Source: Abiotrophia sp938010525
GTDB lineage: Bacteria; Bacillota; Bacilli; Lactobacillales; Aerococcaceae
Length of the DNA stretch: 64,000 nt
NCBI RefSeq assembly: GCF_938010525.1
Contig: NZ_CALLVK010000020.1
Location: 110,727 to 174,726, forward strand
Reading direction: 5' to 3'
A program made the translations under genes and the position numbers. The notes under the pieces were generated by a model, which saw only the letters and a program-made list of their open reading frames with translations, was not told the DNA's origin and did not search any database. Positions within the stretch are counted from its first letter, which is position 1, and every line of letters begins with the position of its first letter. Positions 41,961 to 49,545 of this stretch are shown piece by piece.

Positions 41961-42872
41961 CTAGAGACGGCGACGGCGCATGAGGATGAGGCCGATGGCT
42001 GCAAGCACCAATAGTGCTCCTACTAGCAAGAATGGCAGGCGGTCCACTTCACCTGTGTTTGGCAGGCCTTTCTTATTTTCTCTCTTGCTTTCTTTCTTAA
42101 CCTCTACCTTACTTGAGCTTTGACTTTCTTTTGATTCAGATTTAGACTCAGAAGACTTAGATTCGTTAGGTTTTGAAGACTCGTTCGGCTTGGATTCACT
42201 TGGATTAGAAGCTGAGGATTGGGAAGACTCAGCTGGTTTGGATTCTGCTGGCTTAGACTCTGAAGCTTGTGATGCCTCTGCCGGTTTCGATTCTGCTGGC
42301 TTAGACTCTGAAGCTTGCGATGTCTCAGCTGGTTTGGATTCTGTTGGCTTAGATTCTGAAGTTTGTGCGCTCTCTGCTGGCTTTTGTTCAGGCTTAGGCG
42401 CTGGCAATGAAATAACGGGTAGTACTTGTTTATCAGATTCATCTTCCAGTGGTAACTGCGCCAAGTAGCTATCGAATTTTTTCTTGAGCGCCGCAAAGTT
42501 TTGAATGGTTTGGCTGGCATCATAAACGCTAGCGGTCACCATACCTTCAGATGTTTCGCGTTCTTTGGTTGGTTTATATTCCTTAACACCCGCCATACCG
42601 TCTTTTTCAAGACCTTGTTCTACTAGCCACTTATGAGCTGCAGAGACAGCTTGATCACGGTTACCCTCTACCAAAAAGTAGAAAACAAGCCCTTCTGTAT
42701 TATCTTGGGCATTGATCAGAACATAGCGCACAATGCTGTGCTCCTTAGCTTGCGCTACTTGGCTGGCCTCTGCCTCATTATTTGACGCGGTAGCTTGTGC
42801 GGTGACCGGATAGCTTCCTAAAACACCGGCTACCAAACCCAAAACTAAAATTCCTTTCGACCACTTTTTCAT
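41961..42872 (-). CDS. LPNTG-anchored surface protein with SKPAE repeats
   Basis: A 303-residue sortase substrate of unknown function. A signal peptide (MKKWSKGILVLGLVAGVLGSYPVTAQA) leads to a small folded domain at about 40-140 (SIVRYVLINAQDNTEGLVFYFLVEG and HKWLVEQGLEKDGMAGVKEYKP). Then comes a Ser/Lys/Pro/Glu repeat region of 16-residue units (ESKPAESKPAEASQAS). The cell-wall sorting signal LPNTG is at 270-274, followed by a hydrophobic helix and RRRRL. GGAAAGGAAG precedes the ATG. Two WalR-type repeats and a clear promoter lie upstream, which suggests control with cell-wall genes. Confidence 0.88.
   Translation of the reverse strand: MKKWSKGILVLGLVAGVLGSYPVTAQATASNNEAEASQVAQAKEHSIVRYVLINAQDNTEGLVFYFLVEGNRDQAVSAAHKWLVEQGLEKDGMAGVKEYKPTKERETSEGMVTASVYDASQTIQNFAALKKKFDSYLAQLPLEDESDKQVLPVISLPAPKPEQKPAESAQTSESKPTESKPAETSQASESKPAESKPAEASQASESKPAESKPAESSQSSASNPSESKPNESSKPNESKSSESKSESKESQSSSKVEVKKESKRENKKGLPNTGEVDRLPFLLVGALLVLAAIGLILMRRRRL
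42190..42370. repeat. 48-base repeats coding SKPAE units
   Basis: Near-identical 48-base units (for example ending GACTCTGAAGCTTG) encode 16-residue Ser-Lys-Pro-Ala-Glu repeats in the LPNTG protein and keep antisense frames open. Copy number is likely to vary between strains. Confidence 0.8.
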
Positions 42873-42904
42873 GGTGAATCGCTTCCTTTCCTTTTGTTAC
42901 ACTT

Positions 42905-42933
42905 ATTGTAACTCTGTTACAGGAGTATTACAA
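42905..42933 (-). promoter_or_regulatory. Promoter of the LPNTG protein gene overlapped by a WalR-type repeat
   Basis: On the complement TTGTAA (-35) and TACAAT (-10) are separated by 17 bases. The direct repeat TGTAAT-ACTCC-TGTAAC (42916-42932) fits the WalR consensus TGTWAH-N5-TGTWAH and covers the -35 element. An inverted TGTAAC-AGA-GTTACA overlaps it. Confidence 0.6.
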
Positions 42934-43024
42934 GTGAATCTTTGTTTTTTATCATTTATTTCCCGGATAATTCATAAATTCGCCACATTTCCCTTATTAA
43001 CGGTTCCATTTCAGCACACTAAAT

Positions 43025-43041
43025 ATTACAAAAGTATTACA
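43025..43041 (-). promoter_or_regulatory. Second WalR-type direct repeat
   Basis: On the complement TGTAAT-ACTTT-TGTAAT is an exact WalR-type direct repeat, about 110 bases upstream of the first and in the same orientation. Confidence 0.5.
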
Positions 43042-43051
43042 AAGATAAAAA

Positions 43052-43073
43052 AGCCCCTATTTTCATAGGGGCT
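43052..43073 (-). terminator. Terminator of the phn-type transporter operon
   Basis: Perfect arms AGCCCCTA and TAGGGGCT followed by a T run on the complement, 13 bases after the phnE stop codon. Confidence 0.9.
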
Positions 43074-43085
43074 CAAAGCTTTTAT

Positions 43086-43895
43086 TTAACCTTGGGTCAA
43101 ACGTTTGCGAATGTAACTAGAGCTATACTCAACAATCAGGATAAAGGCAATCAGACCAATCAAAATGGCTCCTACTTCATCCCATTTGTAACCGTTAATA
43201 GCAAAGGTCAACGGTGCCCCAATCCCGCCGGCTCCAACAACCCCTAAAATCGTGGCGTCACGTAGGTTCATATCGAAGCGGAAAATCAGGGTGGAAATTA
43301 AACTAGACCAAAGTTGGGGAATAATCCCACAGCGAATTTTCTGGAAGGTGGAACAACCAGCCGCATCCAAGGCCTCTAGTATGGAATCATCTAAATCGTC
43401 AATGGTTTCCGAGAAAAGTTTGGAAATCATCCCAATCGAAGTGACCGATAGGGTCATGACCCCAGCGAAAGCACCTGGACCAGTTACACGAATAAACATG
43501 AGCCCATAAACGAAACTTGGAATAGTCCGAACCGCCATCACAAAAAGGCGTGTGATGACCGTAATGGGCATTGGCATGACTTTACCTGAAGCCAGAAAGG
43601 CCAAAGGGATAGAGAAAACAGCTCCTACAATGGTTCCCATAAAAGCAATGGCTGCTGTTTCTAGGAGTAGGTGGAGTACACCACTCTCCCCTAAACCAAG
43701 TAAGGTTTCCAGGTTAGGATGGAAAATCCCGCTAATAATATTGAAGGCAATAGTTGGGCCCTTTTCAGAAATATCAATAGAACCCAAGGCCGACCAGGAC
43801 CAGACAATAAGTACTACTAAACCTAGCACCCATAAGGCCTTAAAATACTTGTCCGAGCTACGCGATTCATACATTTCATTAATCTTATCAATCAT
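43086..43895 (-). CDS. phnE: Phosphonate-type ABC transporter permease (PhnE, second copy)
   Basis: A 269-residue permease of the PhnE family. Membrane segments include LWVLGLVVLIVWSWSALG, LLLETAAIAFMGTIVGAVFSIPLAFLAS and VGAILIGLIAFILIVEYSSSYI. The cytoplasmic EAA-type loop reads EALDAAGCSTFQKIRCGIIPQLWSSLIS. AGGAGG precedes the ATG at 43895. It follows the first permease gene by 12 bases; the two probably form a heterodimeric channel with PhnC and PhnD. Confidence 0.92.
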   Translation of the reverse strand: MIDKINEMYESRSSDKYFKALWVLGLVVLIVWSWSALGSIDISEKGPTIAFNIISGIFHPNLETLLGLGESGVLHLLLETAAIAFMGTIVGAVFSIPLAFLASGKVMPMPITVITRLFVMAVRTIPSFVYGLMFIRVTGPGAFAGVMTLSVTSIGMISKLFSETIDDLDDSILEALDAAGCSTFQKIRCGIIPQLWSSLISTLIFRFDMNLRDATILGVVGAGGIGAPLTFAINGYKWDEVGAILIGLIAFILIVEYSSSYIRKRLTQG

Positions 43896-43907
43896 GGCGC
43901 GGACCTC

Positions 43908-44732
43908 CTAAGTTAGTTTAGAGCGCAAGTAGCGACTGGTATACTCGATAATCAGGACCGTCACATAGAGAGCAACTAGAATCATGCCCAAATTCGTGTA
44001 CTCACGCCAAGCGATTTTCTCATTCAAGATGACCCCAATCCCACCGGCGCCAACCCATCCCAGAATGGCCGCATGGCGGACATTCCCTTCAAATGTATAG
44101 AGTGAAGAGGCCAGATAGGATGGTAAGACTTGAGGCAGAATGGCTCCCATAAAACTATAGACACGGTTAGCCCCCAGGGCTTCCATGGCTTCAAAAGGTT
44201 TCATATCGACCGTTTCAATCATCTCATAGAGTTGCTTAGCCATAAAGGAGAAGGTGAAGATGGCAATAGCCACCGTCCCGGCAAAGGTCCCAATCCCAAA
44301 GATCAGGGTTAAAACACTGGCATAAATCAAGGTTGGCACTGTTCGAATCAAACTTAGGACTAATTTCATAGAGCCGGTTACCCAACGATTGACAACCATG
44401 TTGTAAGAAGCAATCACAGCGGCTGGGATAGCCAGCAAGGCTCCAATGACAGATCCTAAGATAGACATTTTAATGGTGTCTAAGAGTGGTCCTTGAACGG
44501 ATGACCAGTAATCCCAGTTAGGTGGATACATCCGCCCTAAAATAACAAAGAACTGATTTCCTCGCTTGAGCAAGGTCGACATCTTGAAGCCAGTTAGCTC
44601 TATAGAATAATAGAAAGCTAGGACAACCAAGATGAGATAAAGCCAGGTTAGAGAAGGTTTTTTGCTGATGGTTTTACCGTTTGGGAGGGTACGGGTTCGT
44701 GGCCCCCACAAACGATGCCAGAATGCATTCAT
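43908..44732 (-). CDS. phnE: Phosphonate-type ABC transporter permease (PhnE, first copy)
   Basis: A 274-residue PhnE-family permease. Hydrophobic segments include WLYLILVVLAFYYSIELTGF, MSILGSVIGALLAIPAAVIASYN, YASVLTLIFGIGTFAGTVAIAIFTFSF and LGMILVALYVTVLIIEYTSRYL. The EAA loop is EAMEALGANRVYSFMGAILPQVLPSYLAS. Three ATG codons lie in a row; the third (44732) has the best distance to AGGGGGA. It starts 12 bases after phnC. Confidence 0.92.
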   Translation of the reverse strand: MNAFWHRLWGPRTRTLPNGKTISKKPSLTWLYLILVVLAFYYSIELTGFKMSTLLKRGNQFFVILGRMYPPNWDYWSSVQGPLLDTIKMSILGSVIGALLAIPAAVIASYNMVVNRWVTGSMKLVLSLIRTVPTLIYASVLTLIFGIGTFAGTVAIAIFTFSFMAKQLYEMIETVDMKPFEAMEALGANRVYSFMGAILPQVLPSYLASSLYTFEGNVRHAAILGWVGAGGIGVILNEKIAWREYTNLGMILVALYVTVLIIEYTSRYLRSKLT

Positions 44733-44744
44733 CATCATATCCCC

Positions 44745-45491
44745 CTATTCAATCGCTTGGCCCTTGTAAATCACATCCAAAATTTCAGGAGTGACTTGGT
44801 CAGAGGGACCATCATAGACAACTTCCCCATCACGAATACCAATGATCCGCTCGCAGTATTCCAGCGCTAATTCCACATGGTGAATATTGAGTAAAATCGA
44901 AATCTTGTCATCGCGATTAATCGCTTGGAAATCTTCCATTACGGCTTTGGCAGTCACAGGGTCTAAGGCTGCAACCGGCTCATCGGCTAGAATAATCTCT
45001 GGATTCTGCGCCAGAGTACGTGCTAGGGCCACCCGTTGTTGCTGCCCCCCGGAGAGTTGATCTACCCGAGTGTAGGCTTTTTCTAGGATGCCTACGCGGT
45101 CCAAGGCGGTCAGCGCTCGAATTTCTTCTTCTTTCTTATAGTAACCAATGAGAACCCGCCAAAAAGGAATATCTGGTACAAAGGCATTCATCACATTGCT
45201 GATGACAGATGCCCGCGTTACTAGGTTGAAAGACTGGAAGATCATGCCAATTTTACGGCGAAAACGACGTAGACTTTGGCCTTTCAATTGACTAACGTTG
45301 GTCCCATTAACGGTTAGCTCCCCTTCACTAATAGGATGCATACAGTTGATGGTCCGGATTAGGGTAGATTTCCCCGCCCCAGATAAACCAATAATCCCAA
45401 CAAACTCACCTTGTTCTATGGTCAAGTTGACATTCTTCAGAGCCGTCACCCCATTGGGATAGCGCTTGGAGACATTCTTGAACTCTATCAT
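44745..45491 (-). CDS. phnC: Phosphonate-type ABC transporter ATP-binding protein
   Basis: A 248-residue ATPase from the ATG at 45491 (MIEFKNVSKRYPNG) with GAGAGG upstream. Walker A is GLSGAGKST, the Q-loop MIFQSFNL, the signature LSGGQQQRVALARTLAQNP, Walker B ILADEPVAALDPVT and the switch His is in LLNIHHVELALEY. PhnC-type features are the strong LSGAGKSTLIRTIN start and RVDQLSGGQQ. No genes for phosphonate breakdown are nearby, so the cargo could be phosphonate, phosphite or another phosphate ester. Confidence 0.94.
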   Translation of the reverse strand: MIEFKNVSKRYPNGVTALKNVNLTIEQGEFVGIIGLSGAGKSTLIRTINCMHPISEGELTVNGTNVSQLKGQSLRRFRRKIGMIFQSFNLVTRASVISNVMNAFVPDIPFWRVLIGYYKKEEEIRALTALDRVGILEKAYTRVDQLSGGQQQRVALARTLAQNPEIILADEPVAALDPVTAKAVMEDFQAINRDDKISILLNIHHVELALEYCERIIGIRDGEVVYDGPSDQVTPEILDVIYKGQAIE

Positions 45492-45579
45492 GTGTAATCC
45501 TCTCTTCTCATTATAATGGCAGACAAGAAGCAATCCTTAGAAATACTTCTGTTGTCTGTGCTCTCTTATCACAAAAAGA

Positions 45580-45602
45580 GCAGAGCCTCACCGAGACTCT
45601 GC
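45580..45602 (-). terminator. Internal terminator-like hairpin between phnD and phnC
   Basis: Arms GCAGAG and CTCTGC with inner CTC/GAG pairing, followed on the complement by CTTTTTG. Partial read-through would give more binding protein than ATPase and permeases. Confidence 0.6.
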
Positions 45603-45622
45603 CGTCTTGAGCGTCATGCGGA

Positions 45623-46648
45623 CTAGTTGCCCTTAATTAATTTTTGCGCTTCGCGCTCTTTGTTGTAGTCTTCGTCTTTGGCTTCTTTATAACCGGTGTG
45701 GTTGTAAATCTTGATGACTTTCTTACCTTCTTCGGTCTTAGCAATATCCATCAAGGCTTTCTTGATTGCTTCGTTCAATTCAGGTGAAACAGTTGTGGAA
45801 GTCTTGCTAGCAGATACAGTATCGTTGACGATGTCTGGCGTTACGCCGATAACGTTAGTTGCTTCCCAGATAGGTGCTGAAGCGCCCATTTCTTTTTGCC
45901 ACTTGTCAACGTTGTCGCGACGTAGGTCAGCATAACCAACAACAATATCCACTTGTTCAGCAGCCAAACGGGTCATGGCATTGGTATAAGAATCAGATTG
46001 TACCACGTTAGCTAAATCGGTAATCTTCTTGCCAAAGTTTTCTTTGAGCCAGAGGGTTGGATAAATGTAGCCAGATGCTGATGAAGATGAGAGAACAGTC
46101 CATTTAGCAGAGTTGAGGTCGTCCCAAGTTAACTTCTCACCCTTATTGACTTTCTCAGCTAATTCCTTACCTTTGGCAGATGGGCCAGCTAACACCAAGC
46201 CTTTGTAGAAAGTTACTTGCTCATCAGTAGGTTCGGTTGCTTTCTTGTCATTCCAGTCTTTTGGCTCAGCAGAGTTTTTGTTAAGCCCTTGACGAGTAGC
46301 AGTTAAGAGAACTTCCACATCATCAGAAAAGAGTACATAAGTCCCTGAAGGGATAAAACCATAGTCAAGAGTCCCTGATGCTAATCCTTCCCCTACAGCT
46401 TCAAAGTTAGTCCCTACTGTGATTTCCACGTTCTCAACTTCAAAACCATTTTTAGCAAGTTCGTCTTTCAATAATTGCTTGAGTGGCTCGGTTGATGTTA
46501 CGATTTCATCTGGGTTACGTGACGGTACGAAACCAATCTTGATGGTATCGATTTTTTCTGCTGCTTTAGCAGTAAACGGTGCGGTTAATCCGGCCACGAA
46601 GGTCGCGATTAAGGTGAAGATGGCAAAAAGCTTCAGGCTTTTTTTCAT
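45623..46648 (-). CDS. phnD: Phosphonate/phosphite-type ABC substrate-binding protein
   Basis: A 341-residue periplasmic-binding-type protein of the PhnD family: IKIGFVPSRNPDEIVTSTEPLKQLL, then YGFIPSGTYVLFS, LSSSSASGYIYPTLWLKE and VDIVVGYADLRRDN. The signal peptide (MKKSLKLFAIFTLIATFVAGLTAPFTAKAAE) has no lipobox cysteine, unusual for a Gram-positive binding protein, so it may be released or remain as an uncleaved anchor. GGAGGG precedes the ATG. It is the first gene of a phnDCEE operon with a PurBox-like site upstream. Confidence 0.92.
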   Translation of the reverse strand: MKKSLKLFAIFTLIATFVAGLTAPFTAKAAEKIDTIKIGFVPSRNPDEIVTSTEPLKQLLKDELAKNGFEVENVEITVGTNFEAVGEGLASGTLDYGFIPSGTYVLFSDDVEVLLTATRQGLNKNSAEPKDWNDKKATEPTDEQVTFYKGLVLAGPSAKGKELAEKVNKGEKLTWDDLNSAKWTVLSSSSASGYIYPTLWLKENFGKKITDLANVVQSDSYTNAMTRLAAEQVDIVVGYADLRRDNVDKWQKEMGASAPIWEATNVIGVTPDIVNDTVSASKTSTTVSPELNEAIKKALMDIAKTEEGKKVIKIYNHTGYKEAKDEDYNKEREAQKLIKGN

Positions 46649-46688
46649 TTTAAGGATCCCTCCAACAAAAATAATAGATTCTACCCAA

Positions 46689-46716
46689 ATTATAGCAAAA
46701 CCCTTTCTTCCGGCAA
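46689..46716 (-). promoter_or_regulatory. phnD operon promoter
   Basis: On the complement TTGCCG (-35) and TATAAT (-10) are separated by 16 bases, about 40 bases before the phnD ATG. Confidence 0.65.
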
Positions 46717-46759
46717 GAAAAAAATTATCAAAAGTGCCTTTTCGCTGGTTTTATTTTTC

Positions 46760-46775
46760 AAATGTTCGTGTTTTT
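46760..46775 (-). promoter_or_regulatory. PurBox-like operator before phnD
   Basis: On the complement AAAAACACGAACATTT is identical to the site at 29923-29938 and matches the PurBox core CGAACAWT. It lies about 85 bases before the predicted phnD transcription start. Confidence 0.5.
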
Positions 46776-46802
46776 TGGACCTGGCTTGAGCCATCATAAA
46801 AA

Positions 46803-46831
46803 GCCCACGCCTCCTTGCCGGAGGTGTGGGC
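46803..46831 (-). terminator. Terminator of htrA
   Basis: Arms GCCCACGCCTCC and GGAGGTGTGGGC (one wobble) followed by a T run on the complement, just after the htrA stop codon. Confidence 0.88.
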
Positions 46832-46846
46832 GAGCATTATTGACTA

Positions 46847-48148
46847 CTAACGTTGGCCTGGGAATGGTAGGCGCGGCGTTTGGCCTTCTTGACCTTCTTG
46901 GCCATTCTCTTGCTCTTGACCTTGTTGGCCTTGTTGATATTGTTGGAGATTATTGTTGCTTTGTTGCTCAGGTTGGGCACCAAGCGTTACTTGGACTTTG
47001 GTTTCCTTTCCTTCTCTGAGGACGGTTAGCTCTACTTTGTCACCTACATTATAGGCATAGAGCTCCCGACGTAATTCCAAGATATTCTTGATTTCCTTAT
47101 CGCCAATTTTAGTGATAACGTCATATTTCTTGAGGCCTGCCGTTTCAGCTGGTGAGCCTTTGACCGTATCGGTTACCACGACCCCATCCGTTTGGTCGGA
47201 CTTGAGTTTGAGAATTTCGGTCTTAGACCGGCTAGTGATATTAGCCAAGTCATTTTGGCTAATTCCAATGAAAGGCCGGGTAACTTTGCCGTCTTTTTCT
47301 AGCTGCGCAATGACGCGTTGAACTTCCTTAGACGGAATGGCGAACCCCATCCCTTCGACGTCTACATTCGAGAACTTACTTGAGTTAATACCCACTAGGT
47401 CGCCATCCTTATTGAGTAGCGCACCACCGGAGTTACCAGGGTTGATCGCTGCTGAGGTTTGAATGAGCGTGGTCTCAATATCGGCTTGACCGTCCTTGTT
47501 GAGGTCCATTGGCACAATCCGTGATTGACCAGAAATAATCCCTTGAGTCACAGAGTTAGAGAACTTGCTACCTAGAGGTGACCCAATAGCAATGGCGATA
47601 CTCCCTACCTTGGTTGCGTCAGAGTCGGCAAACTTAATGGCCGATTTGACATTCTTAGACGAAATTTTGACAACGGCTAAGTCAGACACCGCATCGCGGC
47701 CAACTAATTCGCCATCTTCTGTGGTTCCATCAGCTAATTTAACCTTTAGAGAGTTCGCATTCTCCACCACATGGTTATTGGTTACTAAATAGGCAGAATC
47801 CCCGTCAATCTTATAGATAACACCACTACCCTCACCTGCTAATTTTTGGGAGGCACTCGGATCTTCCAAGTCTACTTGGTTTTCGCCACCCGTTCCATAG
47901 CCATATAAATTATTTTGTTGGCTTTCTTTCTGGTAGTTTTGGATCGATACGACAGAGTCTTTGGCCTTCTCAACAGCCTTCATAATGGTTTCTTCAAATT
48001 CACTGGCTGTTCCTTGGGCTTGGACCGTATTCGTCTGATTTTGAGCTGCCGTCGGTGTCACAACATTTTGCAAGGACAAGCCACTTAAGATAAGTGCGCC
48101 CCCTGTTAAAGAACCTACGGCTAATTTAATGATTTTTCTGTTTTTCAT
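46847..48148 (-). CDS. htrA: HtrA/DegP serine protease
   Basis: A 433-residue surface quality-control protease. An N-terminal signal-anchor (IIKLAVGSLTGGALILSGLSL) is followed by a trypsin-like domain with His126 (VTNNHVVENA), Asp156 (DAVSDLAVVKI) and Ser240 (NPGNSGGALL). A single PDZ domain spans about 300-395 (VVTDTVKGSPAETAGLKKYDVITKIG). The last 35 residues are Gln/Gly/Glu-rich (QGQQGQEQENGQEGQEG), a low-complexity tail not usual in the family. A GAGGAAG ribosome site precedes the ATG. It is monocistronic. Confidence 0.96.
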   Translation of the reverse strand: MKNRKIIKLAVGSLTGGALILSGLSLQNVVTPTAAQNQTNTVQAQGTASEFEETIMKAVEKAKDSVVSIQNYQKESQQNNLYGYGTGGENQVDLEDPSASQKLAGEGSGVIYKIDGDSAYLVTNNHVVENANSLKVKLADGTTEDGELVGRDAVSDLAVVKISSKNVKSAIKFADSDATKVGSIAIAIGSPLGSKFSNSVTQGIISGQSRIVPMDLNKDGQADIETTLIQTSAAINPGNSGGALLNKDGDLVGINSSKFSNVDVEGMGFAIPSKEVQRVIAQLEKDGKVTRPFIGISQNDLANITSRSKTEILKLKSDQTDGVVVTDTVKGSPAETAGLKKYDVITKIGDKEIKNILELRRELYAYNVGDKVELTVLREGKETKVQVTLGAQPEQQSNNNLQQYQQGQQGQEQENGQEGQEGQTPRLPFPGQR

Positions 48149-48363
48149 CGATCTTCCTCTTTTCTCTCCTATGAGTTTATTGTTTTTCTTGATGCTTCTA
48201 TCCTAACACCGACATGTGAAAAGAATTTGAAAATTATATTACAAAGCAGGTATTTAATTGGTAAAGAATCCAGATTTTAAGACGCATTTCACGGCAATTT
48301 CATTCACATTTTGATTGCTAGACCCCGCTAGTTTCTACATAGGCTTATTCACAGAAACAAAAA

Positions 48364-48387
48364 AGACTAGGAGCCAGCTCCCAGTCT
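48364..48387 (-). terminator. Terminator of the ArsR-family gene
   Basis: Arms AGACTAGGAGC and GCTCCCAGTCT (one mismatch) followed by a T run on the complement, about 12 bases after the stop codon. Confidence 0.85.
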
Positions 48388-48398
48388 AATCTTGATGA

Positions 48399-48779
48399 CT
48401 AGCATTCATGAATCTTACCACATTTTGGACAGCGCCCTCGCATGCGATTAGCTAAATCAATGAATTTGCAAACCAATTGGCTATCCAAAGAATAGATCAC
48501 ATGCTTACCTTCCTTCTCTGAGCGAATAATCCCATGCTTGCGCAAAGTAATCAGATGGTGAGAAGTCGTCGCTACAGTTGCATCAATTAAGCGTGAGATT
48601 TCATAGACACAGAGGCGTTCATAGACCGTCAAGACATGCATAATCTTCACTCGGTTGAGATCACCCAAAACCTTGAATAAGGCTGCCTGTGCGGCCAGTT
48701 GATCTGGATCCATGACTTCCTTGAGTCGCTCACATTCCGTGCTAATCACTTGTTCTTCTAGACATTCATATTCTGCCAT
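48399..48779 (-). CDS. ArsR/SmtB-family metal-type repressor
   Basis: A 126-residue winged-helix regulator: FKVLGDLNRVKIMHVL, CVYEISRLIDATVATTSHHLITLRKHGIIRSEKEGKHVIYSL. Cysteines at 6, 16 and 57 lie where CadC-type sensors bind metal, though the second Cys of ELCVC is Tyr here. The C-terminus adds a CPKCGKIHEC cluster (Cys117, Cys120, Cys126, His124). It probably senses Cd, Pb, Zn or a related ion. No efflux pump gene adjoins it; instead it follows a CPBP protease gene by 11 bases. Confidence 0.88.
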   Translation of the reverse strand: MAEYECLEEQVISTECERLKEVMDPDQLAAQAALFKVLGDLNRVKIMHVLTVYERLCVYEISRLIDATVATTSHHLITLRKHGIIRSEKEGKHVIYSLDSQLVCKFIDLANRMRGRCPKCGKIHEC

Positions 48780-48790
48780 GTCTTCCCTCC

Positions 48791-49525
48791 TTATAGGCCA
48801 TGCATCATCATGACAGCCACACAGTTATTAATGATATGTACACAGATGGCATATTCAAGCCGTCTGGTTTTCAAATAAGTCAGACCCAGTATTAAGCCCA
48901 TACCAGCATAGAGGCCCCATTCTAACGCATTAGCTGGCTGATGTAGGAGACCAAAAATGACACTGGATATTGCCAGACCTAGCCAAGGTAGCTGGGGCAG
49001 TAGATACTTCATCAGTAAGCCCCTGAAGAGAATTTCTTCGACAATAGGCCCCAGTATGGCCAAGGCCAAAAAGGTTAAGAGGAAGGGGGCACCCTGTGTC
49101 GATACTTGCAAGGCCGCCTGATTCTGAGTGGTCTCAAAGGCTGGGTTGTAAGCAATCAGGACTTGGTCATAAATTGTCAGGTAGCCATACATAATCCCGT
49201 AAATAGCAAAACCTCCGACTAGGAGCTTCCATTTATTGAGTGTCCAATCAAAGAGCTTAAAGCCCCAAATAGAGACCCCTAGGATTAAGACCACTAAAGC
49301 TATGGCCTCCAGAATGACAAAAGCCCAAGGATGTATATAGACCAAGTCACTTAAATCGGCACCTACTAAGTCATAGGAGTCGAGCCCTGATTGAGCCAGA
49401 CCATACTGTATCAATCCCCACTCGGCCAAAATTTGGCTGGCCAGATAGGCTCCCATCAGCAAAAGCACCTTCCACCAGCTGCCCTTAACAGGGTCTTGCC
49501 AGGCTTGGTTCATTCTTTGCCACAT
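48791..49525 (-). CDS. CPBP family intramembrane metalloprotease
   Basis: A 244-residue membrane protein of the CAAX/CPBP (Abi) family. The conserved motifs are EEILFRG in LGPIVEEILFRGLLMKYL, FGLLHQP, and HIINN near the end, which together form the presumed active site. Roughly six to eight hydrophobic segments fill the protein. In lactic bacteria such proteins have been linked to bacteriocin immunity or peptide processing. It follows the secreted-protein gene by 20 bases and precedes the ArsR-type gene. Confidence 0.9.
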   Translation of the reverse strand: MWQRMNQAWQDPVKGSWWKVLLLMGAYLASQILAEWGLIQYGLAQSGLDSYDLVGADLSDLVYIHPWAFVILEAIALVVLILGVSIWGFKLFDWTLNKWKLLVGGFAIYGIMYGYLTIYDQVLIAYNPAFETTQNQAALQVSTQGAPFLLTFLALAILGPIVEEILFRGLLMKYLLPQLPWLGLAISSVIFGLLHQPANALEWGLYAGMGLILGLTYLKTRRLEYAICVHIINNCVAVMMMHGL

Positions 49526-49545
49526 GTGCCTTCATCTCCTCTTGC

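Noticed and set aside
42104..42523. Alternative frames over the SKPAE repeat of the LPNTG protein on both strands
   Set aside because: Created by the 48-base repeat; low complexity and no start signals.
48149..48398. Strong promoter or heat-shock operator before htrA
   Set aside because: Only a half TGTAAT site and poor hexamers are visible; no CtsR, HrcA or CiaR-type repeat was found.
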